In this document: positions 16,478-25,475 of the stretch, one piece after another
How positions within the stretch are numbered: the stretch's first letter is position 1
Layout of the letters: every line of letters begins with the position of its first letter
Origin: an archaeon UBA583
Lineage (GTDB): Archaea; Nanobdellota; Nanobdellia; Woesearchaeales; UBA583
DNA length: 64,000 nucleotides
Assembly: GCA_002506365.1 (NCBI GenBank)
Contig: DAXK01000045.1
Coordinates: forward strand, 1-64,000
Direction of reading: 5' to 3'
The notes under the pieces: model-generated
The model's input: only the letters and a program-made list of their open reading frames with translations
What the model was told of the DNA's origin: nothing
Databases searched by the model: none
Program-made: the position numbers and the translations under genes

Positions 16478-18218
16478 TCCAGCTTCAATGTCAAAAGTAA
16501 ATTTATTTGCTAGTTCAGATAAAATTACAGAAATTACAAATTTATTATATGATTTAAAATTAGTTCAATTTTTTGACTTAAAACAAGAAAACTTTGAAAA
16601 ATTTGAACATACTGACTTAAATGAGATCTCACACGAATTATTACAAACTAGATCATCAATCAGGCTACTTAAAAAATACTTTAAAGTAAACACAAACAAA
16701 CCTAATGAAAATGCAATTGATGAAATTTTAAAAGTTAAAACTAAATTAGACGATTTATTAAAAAAAGAAATTTCACAAAAAGATGAATTAAAAAGAACAA
16801 AACTTTTACTAGATTTAAAAGTAAATCCTAAAGATTTAACTAATGAAGATTTAAAAGTTGGATTTATTCCATCAAAAAAACAATTATTACTAAAAAAATT
16901 AACTGCAAATAAAATTAAATTTAATTCCCTAAAACAAGGAAAAAGAATTTATTTTGTATGTAAAACAAAAAAAGAATTAGACTTTGAATTCAAACACTTT
17001 TACTTACCTAAAAAATTAGATGAAAATCTAGAAACAAAATTAGAAAAAACAACTAAATCAATTAAAAAGGCAAATCTTGACTTAAGAAATTTATCAAACA
17101 ATAATTTAGAAAACTTAAGAGCAAAAGAACACCACCTAACAAAAGAATTAGAAATCTTAGAATCAAAACCAAATTTTGCAAAATCAGAAAACATTGTAAT
17201 TATTAGTGGACACATTCCAACAAACAAAGTAAGAAAATTAAAAGTTGAATTAGTTAGATTATTAGTTGATAAATTTGAACTTTCAGTTGAAAAAGCGACA
17301 AGTGATAATACTCCAATTAAATTAAATCATAATCAAGTAACTGGAAACTTTGTAGAATTATTAAAAATGTATTCCTTACCAAAATATAATGAAATTGATC
17401 CAACATTTTTTATCTTTTTAACATTCCCAATTTTCTTTGGATTTATTTTAGGAGATGTTATTTATGGACTAATCTCATTAATCTTATTTACATTTATGAA
17501 AATTAAACTACCTAAAATTAAAGAATTTTTATCCATTCTTCAATTATCTGCTGGTTCATCAATTTTCTTTGGAATTATCTTTGGAGAATTTATGGGTTAC
17601 GAAATTCACGGTTCATTTTACGGATTTTTAGCAAGAAGTCAAGAAGCTACAACACTTTTAGCAATTGCAGTTGTATTTGGTTTAATGCATATCAATTTAG
17701 GATTAATATTAGGATTTGTAAATGAATTATCAAATAAACATACAAAAAAAGCAATTTGTGATAAATTATCATTTATTATTATGCAAATTGGTGTTGGATT
17801 ATTAGCTTACGGGATTAGTGTATCATCTAATCTTTTAACAATTATTGGAAGTGTAACATTGTTTTTATCTTGCGCCCTAATTTACATGGGTCACGGATTT
17901 ATTGGAATTATGGAAATTCCTTCCTTTTTCACAAACATTTTATCATACGCAAGACTTATGGCAGTAGGATTATCCTCAGTTGTAATTGCAATGTTAGTTA
18001 ATCAATATACTGAATTATTTTTCAGTTATGGTGTTTTCGGAATTATTGGGGCTGTTTTAATGTTCTCAATCGGTCACACATTTAATATTGTATTGGGAAA
18101 CTTTGAAGGTTTCGTTCACACTTTACGTCTGCACTATGTAGAACAAATGACAAAATTCTACTCTGGAGGAGGAGAAGAATTTAAACCATTTGGACAAAGA
18201 AAAATCGACCAAGAATAG
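16467..18218 (+). CDS. atpI: A-type ATP synthase subunit I (membrane stator)
   Basis: 583 residues. The N-terminal half is a soluble arm with coiled-coil stretches; the C-terminal half (from about 310) has seven to eight membrane helices. Hallmarks include FFGIIFGEFMGYEIHGSFYG and SYARLMAVGLSSVVIAMLVN with Arg496, the likely partner of the rotor carboxylate. The end GFVHTLRLHYVEQMTKFYSG is also typical. It forms the ion channel half facing the c-ring. Its last eight codons are repeated downstream in the 69-base duplication at 18196/18296. Confidence 0.95.
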   Translation: MAFSPASMSKVNLFASSDKITEITNLLYDLKLVQFFDLKQENFEKFEHTDLNEISHELLQTRSSIRLLKKYFKVNTNKPNENAIDEILKVKTKLDDLLKKEISQKDELKRTKLLLDLKVNPKDLTNEDLKVGFIPSKKQLLLKKLTANKIKFNSLKQGKRIYFVCKTKKELDFEFKHFYLPKKLDENLETKLEKTTKSIKKANLDLRNLSNNNLENLRAKEHHLTKELEILESKPNFAKSENIVIISGHIPTNKVRKLKVELVRLLVDKFELSVEKATSDNTPIKLNHNQVTGNFVELLKMYSLPKYNEIDPTFFIFLTFPIFFGFILGDVIYGLISLILFTFMKIKLPKIKEFLSILQLSAGSSIFFGIIFGEFMGYEIHGSFYGFLARSQEATTLLAIAVVFGLMHINLGLILGFVNELSNKHTKKAICDKLSFIIMQIGVGLLAYGISVSSNLLTIIGSVTLFLSCALIYMGHGFIGIMEIPSFFTNILSYARLMAVGLSSVVIAMLVNQYTELFFSYGVFGIIGAVLMFSIGHTFNIVLGNFEGFVHTLRLHYVEQMTKFYSGGGEEFKPFGQRKIDQE

Positions 18219-18264
18219 ATTTTTATTTGTTTAAATTTTTGGACACTTTGCGAAAACATTGTTT
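18196..18264 (+). repeat. direct repeat copy 1, end of atpI
   Basis: 69 bases identical to 18296-18364, with a period of exactly 100 bases. It covers the last codons of atpI (KIDQE and stop) plus 3' flank. Each copy is followed by a version of the same hairpin (18277-18293 and 18397-18415). Confidence 0.95.
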
Positions 18265-18544
18265 TCACAACGGCTTAGAAATCTTCGATTTCTTGAAAGA
18301 AAAATCGACCAAGAATAGATTTTTATTTGTTTAAATTTTTGGACACTTTGCGAAAACATTGTTTCTTTATTTAAATTTTAATTTAAATCAAGGCTTAGAA
18401 ATTTACTAAATTTCTTGATCACGACGGATTAAAATTAATAATTTTTTACTTTGTGATATTATTCACTTTTATTTTTTATAATAATTTATATTAATTTTCA
18501 AAAATAAATTATCTCAAAATAATAATATTTTAATAATATACTTT
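18219..18544. other. 326-base gap with duplicated gene end and hairpins
   Basis: No gene. Contents in order: hairpin 18252-18266 (GAAAAC/ATT/GTTTTC), hairpin 18277-18293 (AGAAATC/TTC/GATTTCT), the second repeat copy, hairpin 18369-18388, hairpin 18397-18415 (AGAAATTT/ACT/AAATTTCT), then plain AT-rich sequence up to the stop of the convergent gene. Probably ends transcripts from both sides. Confidence 0.8.
18296..18364 (+). repeat. direct repeat copy 2, duplicated atpI end
   Basis: Second copy of the 69-base unit, including an untranslated copy of the atpI stop region. After it, 18369-18388 forms a hairpin (ATTTAAAT, TTTA, ATTTAAAT) that copy 1 lacks. Confidence 0.95.
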
Positions 18545-18958
18545 TTACTCTAAAATATCATCTAAAAATTTATCAAATAACATTGAAACATTACCTCGAT
18601 AAACAAATCTTTTATTTTCATTATACTTAAACTCAATCCCTTGAACTTTCACATTATCTACATTATAATCATGAGTTAACCTATACTCAACTCTAATCTT
18701 TCCTTGTTCACAATCAACCTGAATATAATCCTTTTTAATTGAGCAATAATCTAACACTCCACCCTTTTGAAATTTATCCTCTAAAAATCTTTCAAGACCT
18801 CCTGCCTTAGAAATATTGTTCATAATTCCCATTTGATTTTTTTCATTTGCTTTTTTATCAAAAACTTTTTTTTTACCAGAACTAGTTTCTTGTTTTAATC
18901 TTTTTTTTCTATCCTTATGTTTTTCCTTCATCTCTGAAACTTTATTTTGATAAGCCAT
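18545..18958 (-). CDS. hypothetical basic protein inside the ATPase cluster, inverted
   Basis: 137 residues. The first 45 are extremely basic and helical (KEKHKDRKKRLKQETSSGKK), perhaps disordered or nucleic-acid-binding. The rest is a small domain with alternating strands (DYIQVDCEQGKIRVEYRLTH). No family recognised. It lies on the opposite strand between atpI and atpK, so the ATPase genes must be transcribed in at least two units. It looks like an insertion into an ancestral operon. Confidence 0.72.
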   Translation of the reverse strand: MAYQNKVSEMKEKHKDRKKRLKQETSSGKKKVFDKKANEKNQMGIMNNISKAGGLERFLEDKFQKGGVLDYCSIKKDYIQVDCEQGKIRVEYRLTHDYNVDNVKVQGIEFKYNENKRFVYRGNVSMLFDKFLDDILE

Positions 18959-19034
18959 AAACTAGGTATGATTTTTAATATTTATTAAGTTAATTATTTA
19001 TTTCATCTATATAATCATATACTAAATAACAAGA

Positions 19035-19043
19035 CTTATAAAC
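19035..19043 (+). promoter_or_regulatory. TATA box of atpK
   Basis: CTTATAAAC centred about 26 bases before the ATG at 19065. It restarts transcription of the ATPase genes after the inverted gene. Confidence 0.65.
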
Positions 19044-19064
19044 CCTAAAGATTTTAAAACAATT

Positions 19065-19304
19065 ATGGTAGTAGAAACAATGATTTCAACAACAGGTCTA
19101 TTAGGACTTGGAGCAGGATTAGCAATTGGTTTAGCAGCAATTGGAACTGGATTAGGACAAAGAGATGCAATGGCTGCAGCAATTGGAGCTATCTCAGAAG
19201 ACCCAAAAATGTTTTCAAAAGCATTAATTTTCGCAGTTTTACCAGAAACAATTTTAATTTTTGGTTTCGTTACAGCGTTCTTAATTATGGGAATGGCGGC
19301 TTAA
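19065..19304 (+). CDS. atpK: A-type ATP synthase subunit K (proteolipid c-ring)
   Basis: 79 residues forming a two-helix hairpin: GLLGLGAGLAIGLAAIGTGL, polar loop AISEDPKM, and FAVLPETILIFGFVTAFLIM. Glu61 in the second helix (LPET) is the ion-carrying carboxylate. Gln32 in the first helix and Thr62 could add sodium ligands, but ion choice cannot be settled by eye. Single-hairpin form, not the doubled form found in some archaea. It is followed by an E-rich stalk gene 22 bases downstream. Confidence 0.95.
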   Translation: MVVETMISTTGLLGLGAGLAIGLAAIGTGLGQRDAMAAAIGAISEDPKMFSKALIFAVLPETILIFGFVTAFLIMGMAA

Positions 19305-19326
19305 GCCCCTCCCTTTTTTATTAAGA

Positions 19327-19887
19327 ATGTCTTTACAAGATATTTCTAGAGATATTCAATCAAAAGCAAACCTTCAAAAAGAACAAATTGAAGAACAAAC
19401 TAATGATGCAATTAAAACTCTAGAATCACAATTTGAAAAAAACTTTTCTCAACACAAAGAAAACGTTTTAGAAAAATATGAATCTGAATCTAAATTAGTT
19501 TCAACTAAAATATCTAGTAAATACTCTAAAATCTCAAAAGAATTAGAACTAGACGCTAAAGCTCAAATTTTAGAAACTGTAAAACAAAAAGCTTTAACAC
19601 AAATTTTAAATTTATCAAAAACTGATAGAGAAACTTTAATTCAAAAATTATTTAAACTTGCAAAAAAATTAATCAAATACGATGTAATCTATACTTCAAA
19701 ATCTGATTTAGCTTTTGTAAAATCTCTAACAACTGACAAAATTAAAGTTTGTAGTAAAGCAAATTTAAACGGTTTAGTTTTTGAAACTGAAAATGGTTTA
19801 GAAAAATTAGATTTAAATTTTGAAAATTTATTTACTGATATTTTATCAGAAAATGAAGCAGAACTTCAAAATATTTTATTTAACTAA
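19327..19887 (+). CDS. atpE: A-type ATP synthase subunit E (peripheral stalk)
   Basis: 186 residues with the expected plan: a long N-terminal coiled coil (about 1-95) that pairs with subunit H, and a C-terminal globular domain (about 100-186) that binds the top of the catalytic head. Position between K and C is standard. Start ATG follows K by 22 bases without an obvious Shine-Dalgarno site. Confidence 0.88.
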   Translation: MSLQDISRDIQSKANLQKEQIEEQTNDAIKTLESQFEKNFSQHKENVLEKYESESKLVSTKISSKYSKISKELELDAKAQILETVKQKALTQILNLSKTDRETLIQKLFKLAKKLIKYDVIYTSKSDLAFVKSLTTDKIKVCSKANLNGLVFETENGLEKLDLNFENLFTDILSENEAELQNILFN

Positions 19888-19896
19888 CTAATAAAA

Positions 19897-20907
19897 ATGG
19901 CTAAAGTAATTAAATTAAAAAAAGACTCCTACAACTCTGCAAAACTAGCTGTTGCGAGTGGTAAACTTTACGGGACTGATAAAATCAAAGAGCTAATTAA
20001 TTTAGATTTTGATGAAATTTTAAGATTTTTAGAAGAAAATGGTTTTAGAAATTCAGTTGACAAATCATATCTTCAATACGATGGATTTTACCTAGTTGAA
20101 AGAGTTTTAAATGATCACTTATCTAATATCTATAAAACTGTTTTTACAGGTTCATCCTCTAAAAATCAAAAATTATTAGAATCATATTATTTAAAATATC
20201 AAGTTCATAATCTTTTAGTAGTTTTAAGATGTAAATTATCTAATGAAACAGAATTTGAAACATATTTAATTGGAGACTCCAGAAGAAAAGAAAAATATAT
20301 CAAAGCATTTGCAATGCCAAACATTGAAGATTCATTAACATATTTACTTAAAAAATCTGGATTTAATCATAAAATTGCTTTAGAAGAATACTCTAAAGGA
20401 TTATATAACTTAGAAAATTATCTATATAGTTCATATTATTCAAAACTAAACGAATTAAATTTTAAATTTAATAATATTGATGAAAAACATTTCTCAAAAT
20501 TTATTAAAAATTATATTGATTTATTAAATGCTAGAACATATTTAAGATTAAAAGTTGAAGACTCTAAAGAATTTAACTTTAAAGATTTTTATATGTTTGG
20601 AGGAAGATTAGTTTTAGAAGATTTCACAAATTTAGATTCAAAATCTACTGAAGATACATTAAACACATTTAATGAAATTTTCGGTGAACTTGAAGGATTA
20701 GAAGCTACATCATTTGAATCACTAGATAAAAGAATTTCCATTCACAAAAAAGAAAGTGAAGGATTATTTAATTCAGTTAGATTCGGTTCACCATTTTTTG
20801 CTTTAAAATTTTTATTTAAAGTTGAAAAAGAAATGGGACAATTAAGAATCTTATTAAAATCTAAATATTTAAAATTAGAAAAATCTGAAATTGAGAGGTT
20901 ATTATAA
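19897..20907 (+). CDS. atpC: A-type ATP synthase subunit C (central socket)
   Basis: 336 residues, the V-type d/C-like helical funnel that joins the rotor shaft to the c-ring. Typical features are ASGKLYGTDKIKELI near the start, KYQVHNLLVVLRCK in the middle and the repeated helical three-lobe pattern. It begins nine bases after the stop of subunit E and ends two bases before subunit F. Cytoplasmic, peripheral to the membrane. Confidence 0.92.
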   Translation: MAKVIKLKKDSYNSAKLAVASGKLYGTDKIKELINLDFDEILRFLEENGFRNSVDKSYLQYDGFYLVERVLNDHLSNIYKTVFTGSSSKNQKLLESYYLKYQVHNLLVVLRCKLSNETEFETYLIGDSRRKEKYIKAFAMPNIEDSLTYLLKKSGFNHKIALEEYSKGLYNLENYLYSSYYSKLNELNFKFNNIDEKHFSKFIKNYIDLLNARTYLRLKVEDSKEFNFKDFYMFGGRLVLEDFTNLDSKSTEDTLNTFNEIFGELEGLEATSFESLDKRISIHKKESEGLFNSVRFGSPFFALKFLFKVEKEMGQLRILLKSKYLKLEKSEIERLL

Positions 20908-20909
20908 AA

Positions 20910-21197
20910 ATGTCAAAAATAATTGTTTGCGGAAATGAAGAATTTACACTAGGTTTTGAACTAGTAGGAATACAAGCTCAACCAATTGAGAAATTTGAAT
21001 CATTAATTTCAAAATCTTCTGATACTGGAATTATCATTATCTCTCAAGAAGAATATAATAAATTAACTTTAAAATTAAAAAATTCAGTTGATAGATTATT
21101 AAAACCAATCGTTGTAATTTTATCAAAAGAAGATATTAAAGGTGGAAACCTAAAGGACGCGATTATTCGTGCTCTAGGTGTTGATTTACTTAAATAA
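20910..21197 (+). CDS. atpF: A-type ATP synthase subunit F
   Basis: 95 residues with the small Rossmann-like fold of archaeal subunit F: KIIVCGNEEFTLGFELVGI, then DTGIIIISQEEYNKL and PIVVILS. The C-terminal helix (DAIIRALGVDL) would insert into the AB hexamer. A GAGAGG site lies before its ATG. It is followed by a 339-base gap before atpA, unlike the tight order in most archaeal operons. Confidence 0.92.
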   Translation: MSKIIVCGNEEFTLGFELVGIQAQPIEKFESLISKSSDTGIIIISQEEYNKLTLKLKNSVDRLLKPIVVILSKEDIKGGNLKDAIIRALGVDLLK

Positions 21198-21220
21198 TTT
21201 CATTATATGAAATTTGACGT

Positions 21221-21253
21221 ATTTATTTTATATACTTTGTATATAAAATAAAT
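21221..21253. terminator. 15-base perfect hairpin with TTT loop
   Basis: ATTTATTTTATATAC, loop TTT, GTATATAAAATAAAT: the longest perfect stem I found in the window, placed 24 bases after the atpF stop. A terminator or RNA-processing signal is likely. Confidence 0.65.
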
Positions 21254-21500
21254 TTATCATAGAAATTATTTTTATTTCTTAAATTTTAAATAAATTTATT
21301 TATCCAAATATTTTATTTTCTTTACTTATTTGGTTATTTTTTTCAAAATTTATCTCTTAAAAATTTAAATATATTCTCAAAATAATGTTATTTTTATTTT
21401 TTAATTTAGATTATTTTAAAATCAAAATAATTACAATTATACCTTATTTAATTCTAATCTTTTATAGGTTAACTATAAATTATTCAAGTAAATCTAAACC

Positions 21501-21508
21501 TTTATAAA
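21501..21508 (+). promoter_or_regulatory. TATA box of atpA
   Basis: TTTATAAA centred about 32 bases before the ATG at 21537, which allows a leader of only a few bases. It gives the A-B-D genes their own promoter. Confidence 0.65.
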
Positions 21509-21536
21509 GTCTAAATTTTTTCTCTAAATTATAAGA

Positions 21537-23282
21537 ATGGCTAATGATTCAAAAGGTAAAATTATTAGAGTTTCCGGACCAGTTGTAGAAGCTACCGGAA
21601 TCTCCGTTGCAATGTCAGACATTGTAAGAGTAGGAAAAGAAGAATTAATGGGAGAAGTAATCAAAATTGAAGAAAACTCCTTTATCATCCAAGTTTACGA
21701 AAACACAACAGGTGTTAGACCAGGTGAGCCAGTAACAAATACAAAACTTCCACTTTCAGTAGAAGTTGGACCAGGTTTATTAGGTTCTATCTATGATGGA
21801 ATTCAAAGACCATTAGAAATTTTAGAAAAAGAAATGGGTCACTTCATTAAAAGAGGGGTTGACGCTGATGGAATTGATCACAAAAAAGTTTGGGATTTCA
21901 AAGCAACTGTTAAAAAAGGAGATACTTTAACTGAAAGTGCAATTGTTGGAACTGTTCAAGAATTTGACTTTACACATAAAGTAATGTTACCAAATAGAGT
22001 TTCAGGAAAAGTTGCTGAAATTAAATCAGGTAAATTTACTGTTTCTGACGTAATCGGAAAATTAGAAGATGGGACTGAGATTAAAATGTCACACTTTCAA
22101 CCAGTACGGCAAGCTAGAAAATTTAATTCTAAATTAGCACCAGCTGAACCATTAACAACAGGACAAAGAGTATATGATGTATTCTTCCCAGTTGCTAAAG
22201 GAGGAGTAGCTGCATTACCAGGACCATTTGGAGCTGGAAAAACAGTAACACAACAATCAATTGCTAAATGGTCAGACGCTGATATTGTAATTTATGTTGG
22301 ATGTGGAGAAAGAGGAAACGAAATGACAGAAGTTTTAACTGAATTTCCTCACTTAATTGATCCTAAATCTGGAAAACCAATGATGGAAAGAACAGTTTTA
22401 ATTGCAAATACATCAAACATGCCAGTAGCAGCTAGAGAAGCTTCTATCTATGTAGGAATTACAATTGCTGAATATTACAGAGATCAAGGATTAAATGTTG
22501 CTTTAATGGCTGATTCAACTTCAAGATGGGCTGAAGCAATGAGAGAAATTTCATCAAGATTAGAAGAAATGCCTGGTGAAGAAGGATATCCAGCATACTT
22601 ATCAACAAAATTAGCTAACTTTTATGAAAGAGCAGGTTTAGTTGAAACTTTAAACGGAGAAAAAGGATCTGTAACAGCAATTGGAGCAGTTTCACCAGCG
22701 GGAGGAGACTTCTCAGAACCAGTAACACAAAACACATTAAGAGTAGCTAAATGTTTCTGGGCTTTAGATGCTAAATTAGCAGAAAAAAGACACTACTGGT
22801 CCATTAACTGGTTAAACTCATATTCATTATACCACGAATCATTAAGAGATTACTTTAAAAAGAACGCAGATAAAAACTGGGAAGCTAAAGTAAAAGAATT
22901 AATGGGAATTTTACAAGAAGAAGATGCTTTAATGGAAATTGTTCAATTAGTAGGTTCTGACTCATTACCTGAAAACCAACAAATTACACTTGAAGTAGCT
23001 AAAATTATTAGAGAACATCTATTACAACAAAATGCTTTCCACGAAGTTGACAGATTCTGTCCATTACAAAAATCAAATGATTTAATTGATTTAGTTTTCT
23101 TATTTAGAGATTCTGCATCCAAAGCTTTAGAAGCTGGGGTTCCTGCTAGAGAAATCTTAGCAACTAAAGGACAATATGAAATTGCAACAGTTAAATTAGA
23201 AGAAGATTATACTAAAATTTTATCTAAAACTAAAAAGACTATTGAATCCGAAATGGAGGAATTAATTAAGAAATATAAATAG
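21537..23282 (+). CDS. atpA: A-type ATP synthase subunit A (catalytic)
   Basis: 581 residues. N-terminal beta barrel, the non-homologous bulge region (about 110-200), the Walker A loop GPFGAGKT at 229-236, the catalytic glutamate segment CGERGNEMTEVL, and the Walker B/arginine region MADSTSRWAEAMREISSRLE. This is the nucleotide-hydrolysing or -making subunit of the head. Normal length for the family. Codon use is enriched in GCT/GTT compared with surface genes, as expected for a well expressed gene. Confidence 0.98.
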   Translation: MANDSKGKIIRVSGPVVEATGISVAMSDIVRVGKEELMGEVIKIEENSFIIQVYENTTGVRPGEPVTNTKLPLSVEVGPGLLGSIYDGIQRPLEILEKEMGHFIKRGVDADGIDHKKVWDFKATVKKGDTLTESAIVGTVQEFDFTHKVMLPNRVSGKVAEIKSGKFTVSDVIGKLEDGTEIKMSHFQPVRQARKFNSKLAPAEPLTTGQRVYDVFFPVAKGGVAALPGPFGAGKTVTQQSIAKWSDADIVIYVGCGERGNEMTEVLTEFPHLIDPKSGKPMMERTVLIANTSNMPVAAREASIYVGITIAEYYRDQGLNVALMADSTSRWAEAMREISSRLEEMPGEEGYPAYLSTKLANFYERAGLVETLNGEKGSVTAIGAVSPAGGDFSEPVTQNTLRVAKCFWALDAKLAEKRHYWSINWLNSYSLYHESLRDYFKKNADKNWEAKVKELMGILQEEDALMEIVQLVGSDSLPENQQITLEVAKIIREHLLQQNAFHEVDRFCPLQKSNDLIDLVFLFRDSASKALEAGVPAREILATKGQYEIATVKLEEDYTKILSKTKKTIESEMEELIKKYK

Positions 23283-23368
23283 TCGAAAATAATCTTTGAT
23301 TATTTCGACCTCCATCAACCATTGTGTTGATGTGAGAATCATTTACAAATCCATTGGATTTGAAATGA
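23282..23368. terminator. three consecutive hairpins between atpA and atpB
   Basis: Hairpin 1 at 23282-23309 (GTCGAAAATAATC, TTT, GATTATTTCGAC, one bulged A), hairpin 2 at 23313-23332 (CATCAAC, CATTGT, GTTGATG) and hairpin 3 at 23339-23368 (inner stem CAAATCC, ATT, GGATTTG, flanked by TCATTT/AAATGA with one bulge). They fill most of the 113-base gap and are richer in GC than the surroundings. They may set the A:B mRNA ratio or guide processing. Confidence 0.7.
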
Positions 23369-23395
23369 ATATCTAAAATTAAAAATAAATAAAAT

Positions 23396-24772
23396 ATGGC
23401 AGTAAAAAAAGAATATAAAACAATTAGTAGAGTTGCTGGACCATTAGTTTTTGTAAAGAAAACTCATCCAGTTGGTTATGGAGAATTAGTAGAATTAAAA
23501 ATTAACGGAGAACAAAAATTCGGACAAGTTTTAGAAACTGCTGACGATAATGTTGTTGTTCAATTATTTGAAGGAACACAAGGAGTTGACAAAGATGTAA
23601 CTGTTAAATTCTTAGATGAACCTTTAACAATTAAATTAGACGATTCAATCCAAGGAAGAGTTTTATCAGGAATTGGTAAACCTTTAGATAACGGTCCAGG
23701 ATTAGTTGGAACTAAAACAGAAATTGGTGGAGCAGCTATTAATCCATACTCAAGAGGATTACCTGACAACTTTATTCAAACTGGAATTTCATCAATTGAT
23801 TTAATGACAACTTTAGTTAGAGGTCAAAAGTTACCTATCTTTTCAGGTTCAGGATTAACACACAATGACTTAGCTCTGCAAATTGCAAGACAAGCAAAAG
23901 TAGTTGGTGATGATTCAGAATTCTTAGTAGTTTTCGCAGCTATGGGAATTACAAACGAAGATGCTTTAAAATTCCAAAGAAGTTTTGAAGAATCAGGTGC
24001 GATTGATAATGCAGTATTATTTATTAATAAAGCAGACGATCCTTCTGTTGAAAGATTAGTTACTCCAAGAATGGCTTTAACTGCTGCTGAATACTTTGCT
24101 TTTGAAAAGAATAAACACGTTTTAGTAATTATGACTGATGTTACAAATTATTGTGAATCCTTAAGAGAAATCGGTGCTGCTAGAGAAGAAATTCCTGGTA
24201 GAAGAGGTTACCCTGGATACATGTATACAGATTTAGCTGAATTATATGAAAGAGCTGGTATGATTAAAGGTAAAACTGGATCAGTTACACAATTACCAAT
24301 TTTAACAATGCCTGGTGATGATAAAACTCACCCAATTCCAGACTTAACAGGATATATTACTGAAGGTCAAGTTCAATTAGGAAGAGAATTACACAGAAAG
24401 AATATTTATCCATCAATTGACGTATTACCATCATTATCAAGATTAATGGGTCTTGGGACAGGTAAAGGTAAAACAAGAGAAGATCACAAAAAAGTGGCTG
24501 ACCAAGTATTTGCTTTATACGCTGAAGGTAAGGATTTAAGAGGTCTTGTAGCTATTGTTGGTGAAGAAGCTTTATCAGACAGAGATAAAAGAAAATTAAA
24601 CTTTGCTAAAATCTTTGAAGAAAAATTCCTACAACAAGGATTAGAAGAAGATAGAGAATTCATTAAAACAATGGATTTAGCTTGGGAAATCTTAGGAACA
24701 ATTCCAAGAGAAGAATTAGTAAAAATCGATAATAAATTAAAAGATATTTACTATAAGGAAACAAAGTTATAA
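23396..24772 (+). CDS. atpB: A-type ATP synthase subunit B (non-catalytic)
   Basis: 458 residues. It shares the barrel, nucleotide-fold and helical domains of subunit A, but the P-loop is replaced by [10 protein letters not shown], so it is the regulatory partner. Other hallmarks are [40 protein letters not shown] and [18 protein letters not shown]. It is separated from atpA by a hairpin-rich gap and followed seven bases later by subunit D. Confidence 0.97.
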   Translation: MAVKKEYKTISRVAGPLVFVKKTHPVGYGELVELKINGEQKFGQVLETADDNVVVQLFEGTQGVDKDVTVKFLDEPLTIKLDDSIQGRVLSGIGKPLDNGPGLVGTKTEIGGAAINPYSRGLPDNFIQTGISSIDLMTTLVRGQKLPIFSGSGLTHNDLALQIARQAKVVGDDSEFLVVFAAMGITNEDALKFQRSFEESGAIDNAVLFINKADDPSVERLVTPRMALTAAEYFAFEKNKHVLVIMTDVTNYCESLREIGAAREEIPGRRGYPGYMYTDLAELYERAGMIKGKTGSVTQLPILTMPGDDKTHPIPDLTGYITEGQVQLGRELHRKNIYPSIDVLPSLSRLMGLGTGKGKTREDHKKVADQVFALYAEGKDLRGLVAIVGEEALSDRDKRKLNFAKIFEEKFLQQGLEEDREFIKTMDLAWEILGTIPREELVKIDNKLKDIYYKETKL

Positions 24773-24779
24773 TTAAACA

Positions 24780-25412
24780 ATGTCAAAAACAATTAGTCCA
24801 AATCGGTCAGAATTACTAAAGTTAAAAACTAGAGTTAAAACTGCCTCAAAAGGTCACTCTCTTTTAAAAAAGAAAAGAGATGGTCTTGTAATGGACTTTT
24901 TTAAGTTACTTGAAAATGCTAAAGATTTACGTAAAGATATGATTTCAACGTATATTAAAGCTGAAGATTCCTTAAAAAAGACGAGGATTTTATCTTATGA
25001 TTTAGAACTTAAATTATATTCAAAGACTACAAAAGGTAGAAATTTAATTGATTTTCAATCCAAAAATATCATGGGTTTATCAGTTCCACAAATTAAATCT
25101 GAATTTAAAAAAAGAGATTTAATTCAAAGACAAAGAACGATTTATTCATCTCAAACTATGGATGATACAATTAAAAAATATGAAAGTTTAGTTGAACAAA
25201 TTATTATTGTAGCTGAAATTGAAACTGCAATGATTAGATTATTATCTGAAATTGAAAAAACTAAAAGAAGAGTAAACGGTTTAGAATTTAATATTATTCC
25301 AGAATTAAAAAAAGCTGAATCTTTTGTAAAATTATCTCTTGAAGAACAAGAAAGAGATAACACAATTAGATTAAAAAAAATTAAAGCAAAGCTTGACAAA
25401 GCACAAGCTTAA
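24780..25412 (+). CDS. atpD: A-type ATP synthase subunit D (rotor shaft)
   Basis: 210 residues, the antiparallel coiled-coil shaft turning inside the AB hexamer. The start (SPNRSELLKLKTRVKTASKG, then HSLLKKKRDGLVMDFF) and the end (RRVNGLEFNIIPELKKAESF) are the conserved termini of the family. It ends the ATPase cluster and is convergent with the next gene at 64 bases. Confidence 0.96.
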   Translation: MSKTISPNRSELLKLKTRVKTASKGHSLLKKKRDGLVMDFFKLLENAKDLRKDMISTYIKAEDSLKKTRILSYDLELKLYSKTTKGRNLIDFQSKNIMGLSVPQIKSEFKKRDLIQRQRTIYSSQTMDDTIKKYESLVEQIIIVAEIETAMIRLLSEIEKTKRRVNGLEFNIIPELKKAESFVKLSLEEQERDNTIRLKKIKAKLDKAQA

Positions 25413-25475
25413 ATATAAATTTAAATAATTTATATATTTAATTTTATTTCTATATTAAAATATTTTATTAATAAT

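Larger units (their letters stand above)
21198..21536. other. 339-base gap between atpF and atpA
   Basis: No gene. It holds a short palindrome after the stop of atpF (AATTTCAT/ATGAAATT), the long hairpin at 21221-21253, a weaker CCAAATA/TATTTGG pair, AT-rich sequence and the atpA promoter. It separates the ATPase cluster into two transcription units. Confidence 0.75.

Noticed and set aside
18196..18364. CRISPR-like reading of the 69-base repeats
   Set aside because: Only two copies, includes coding sequence, and no cas gene or spacer series nearby.
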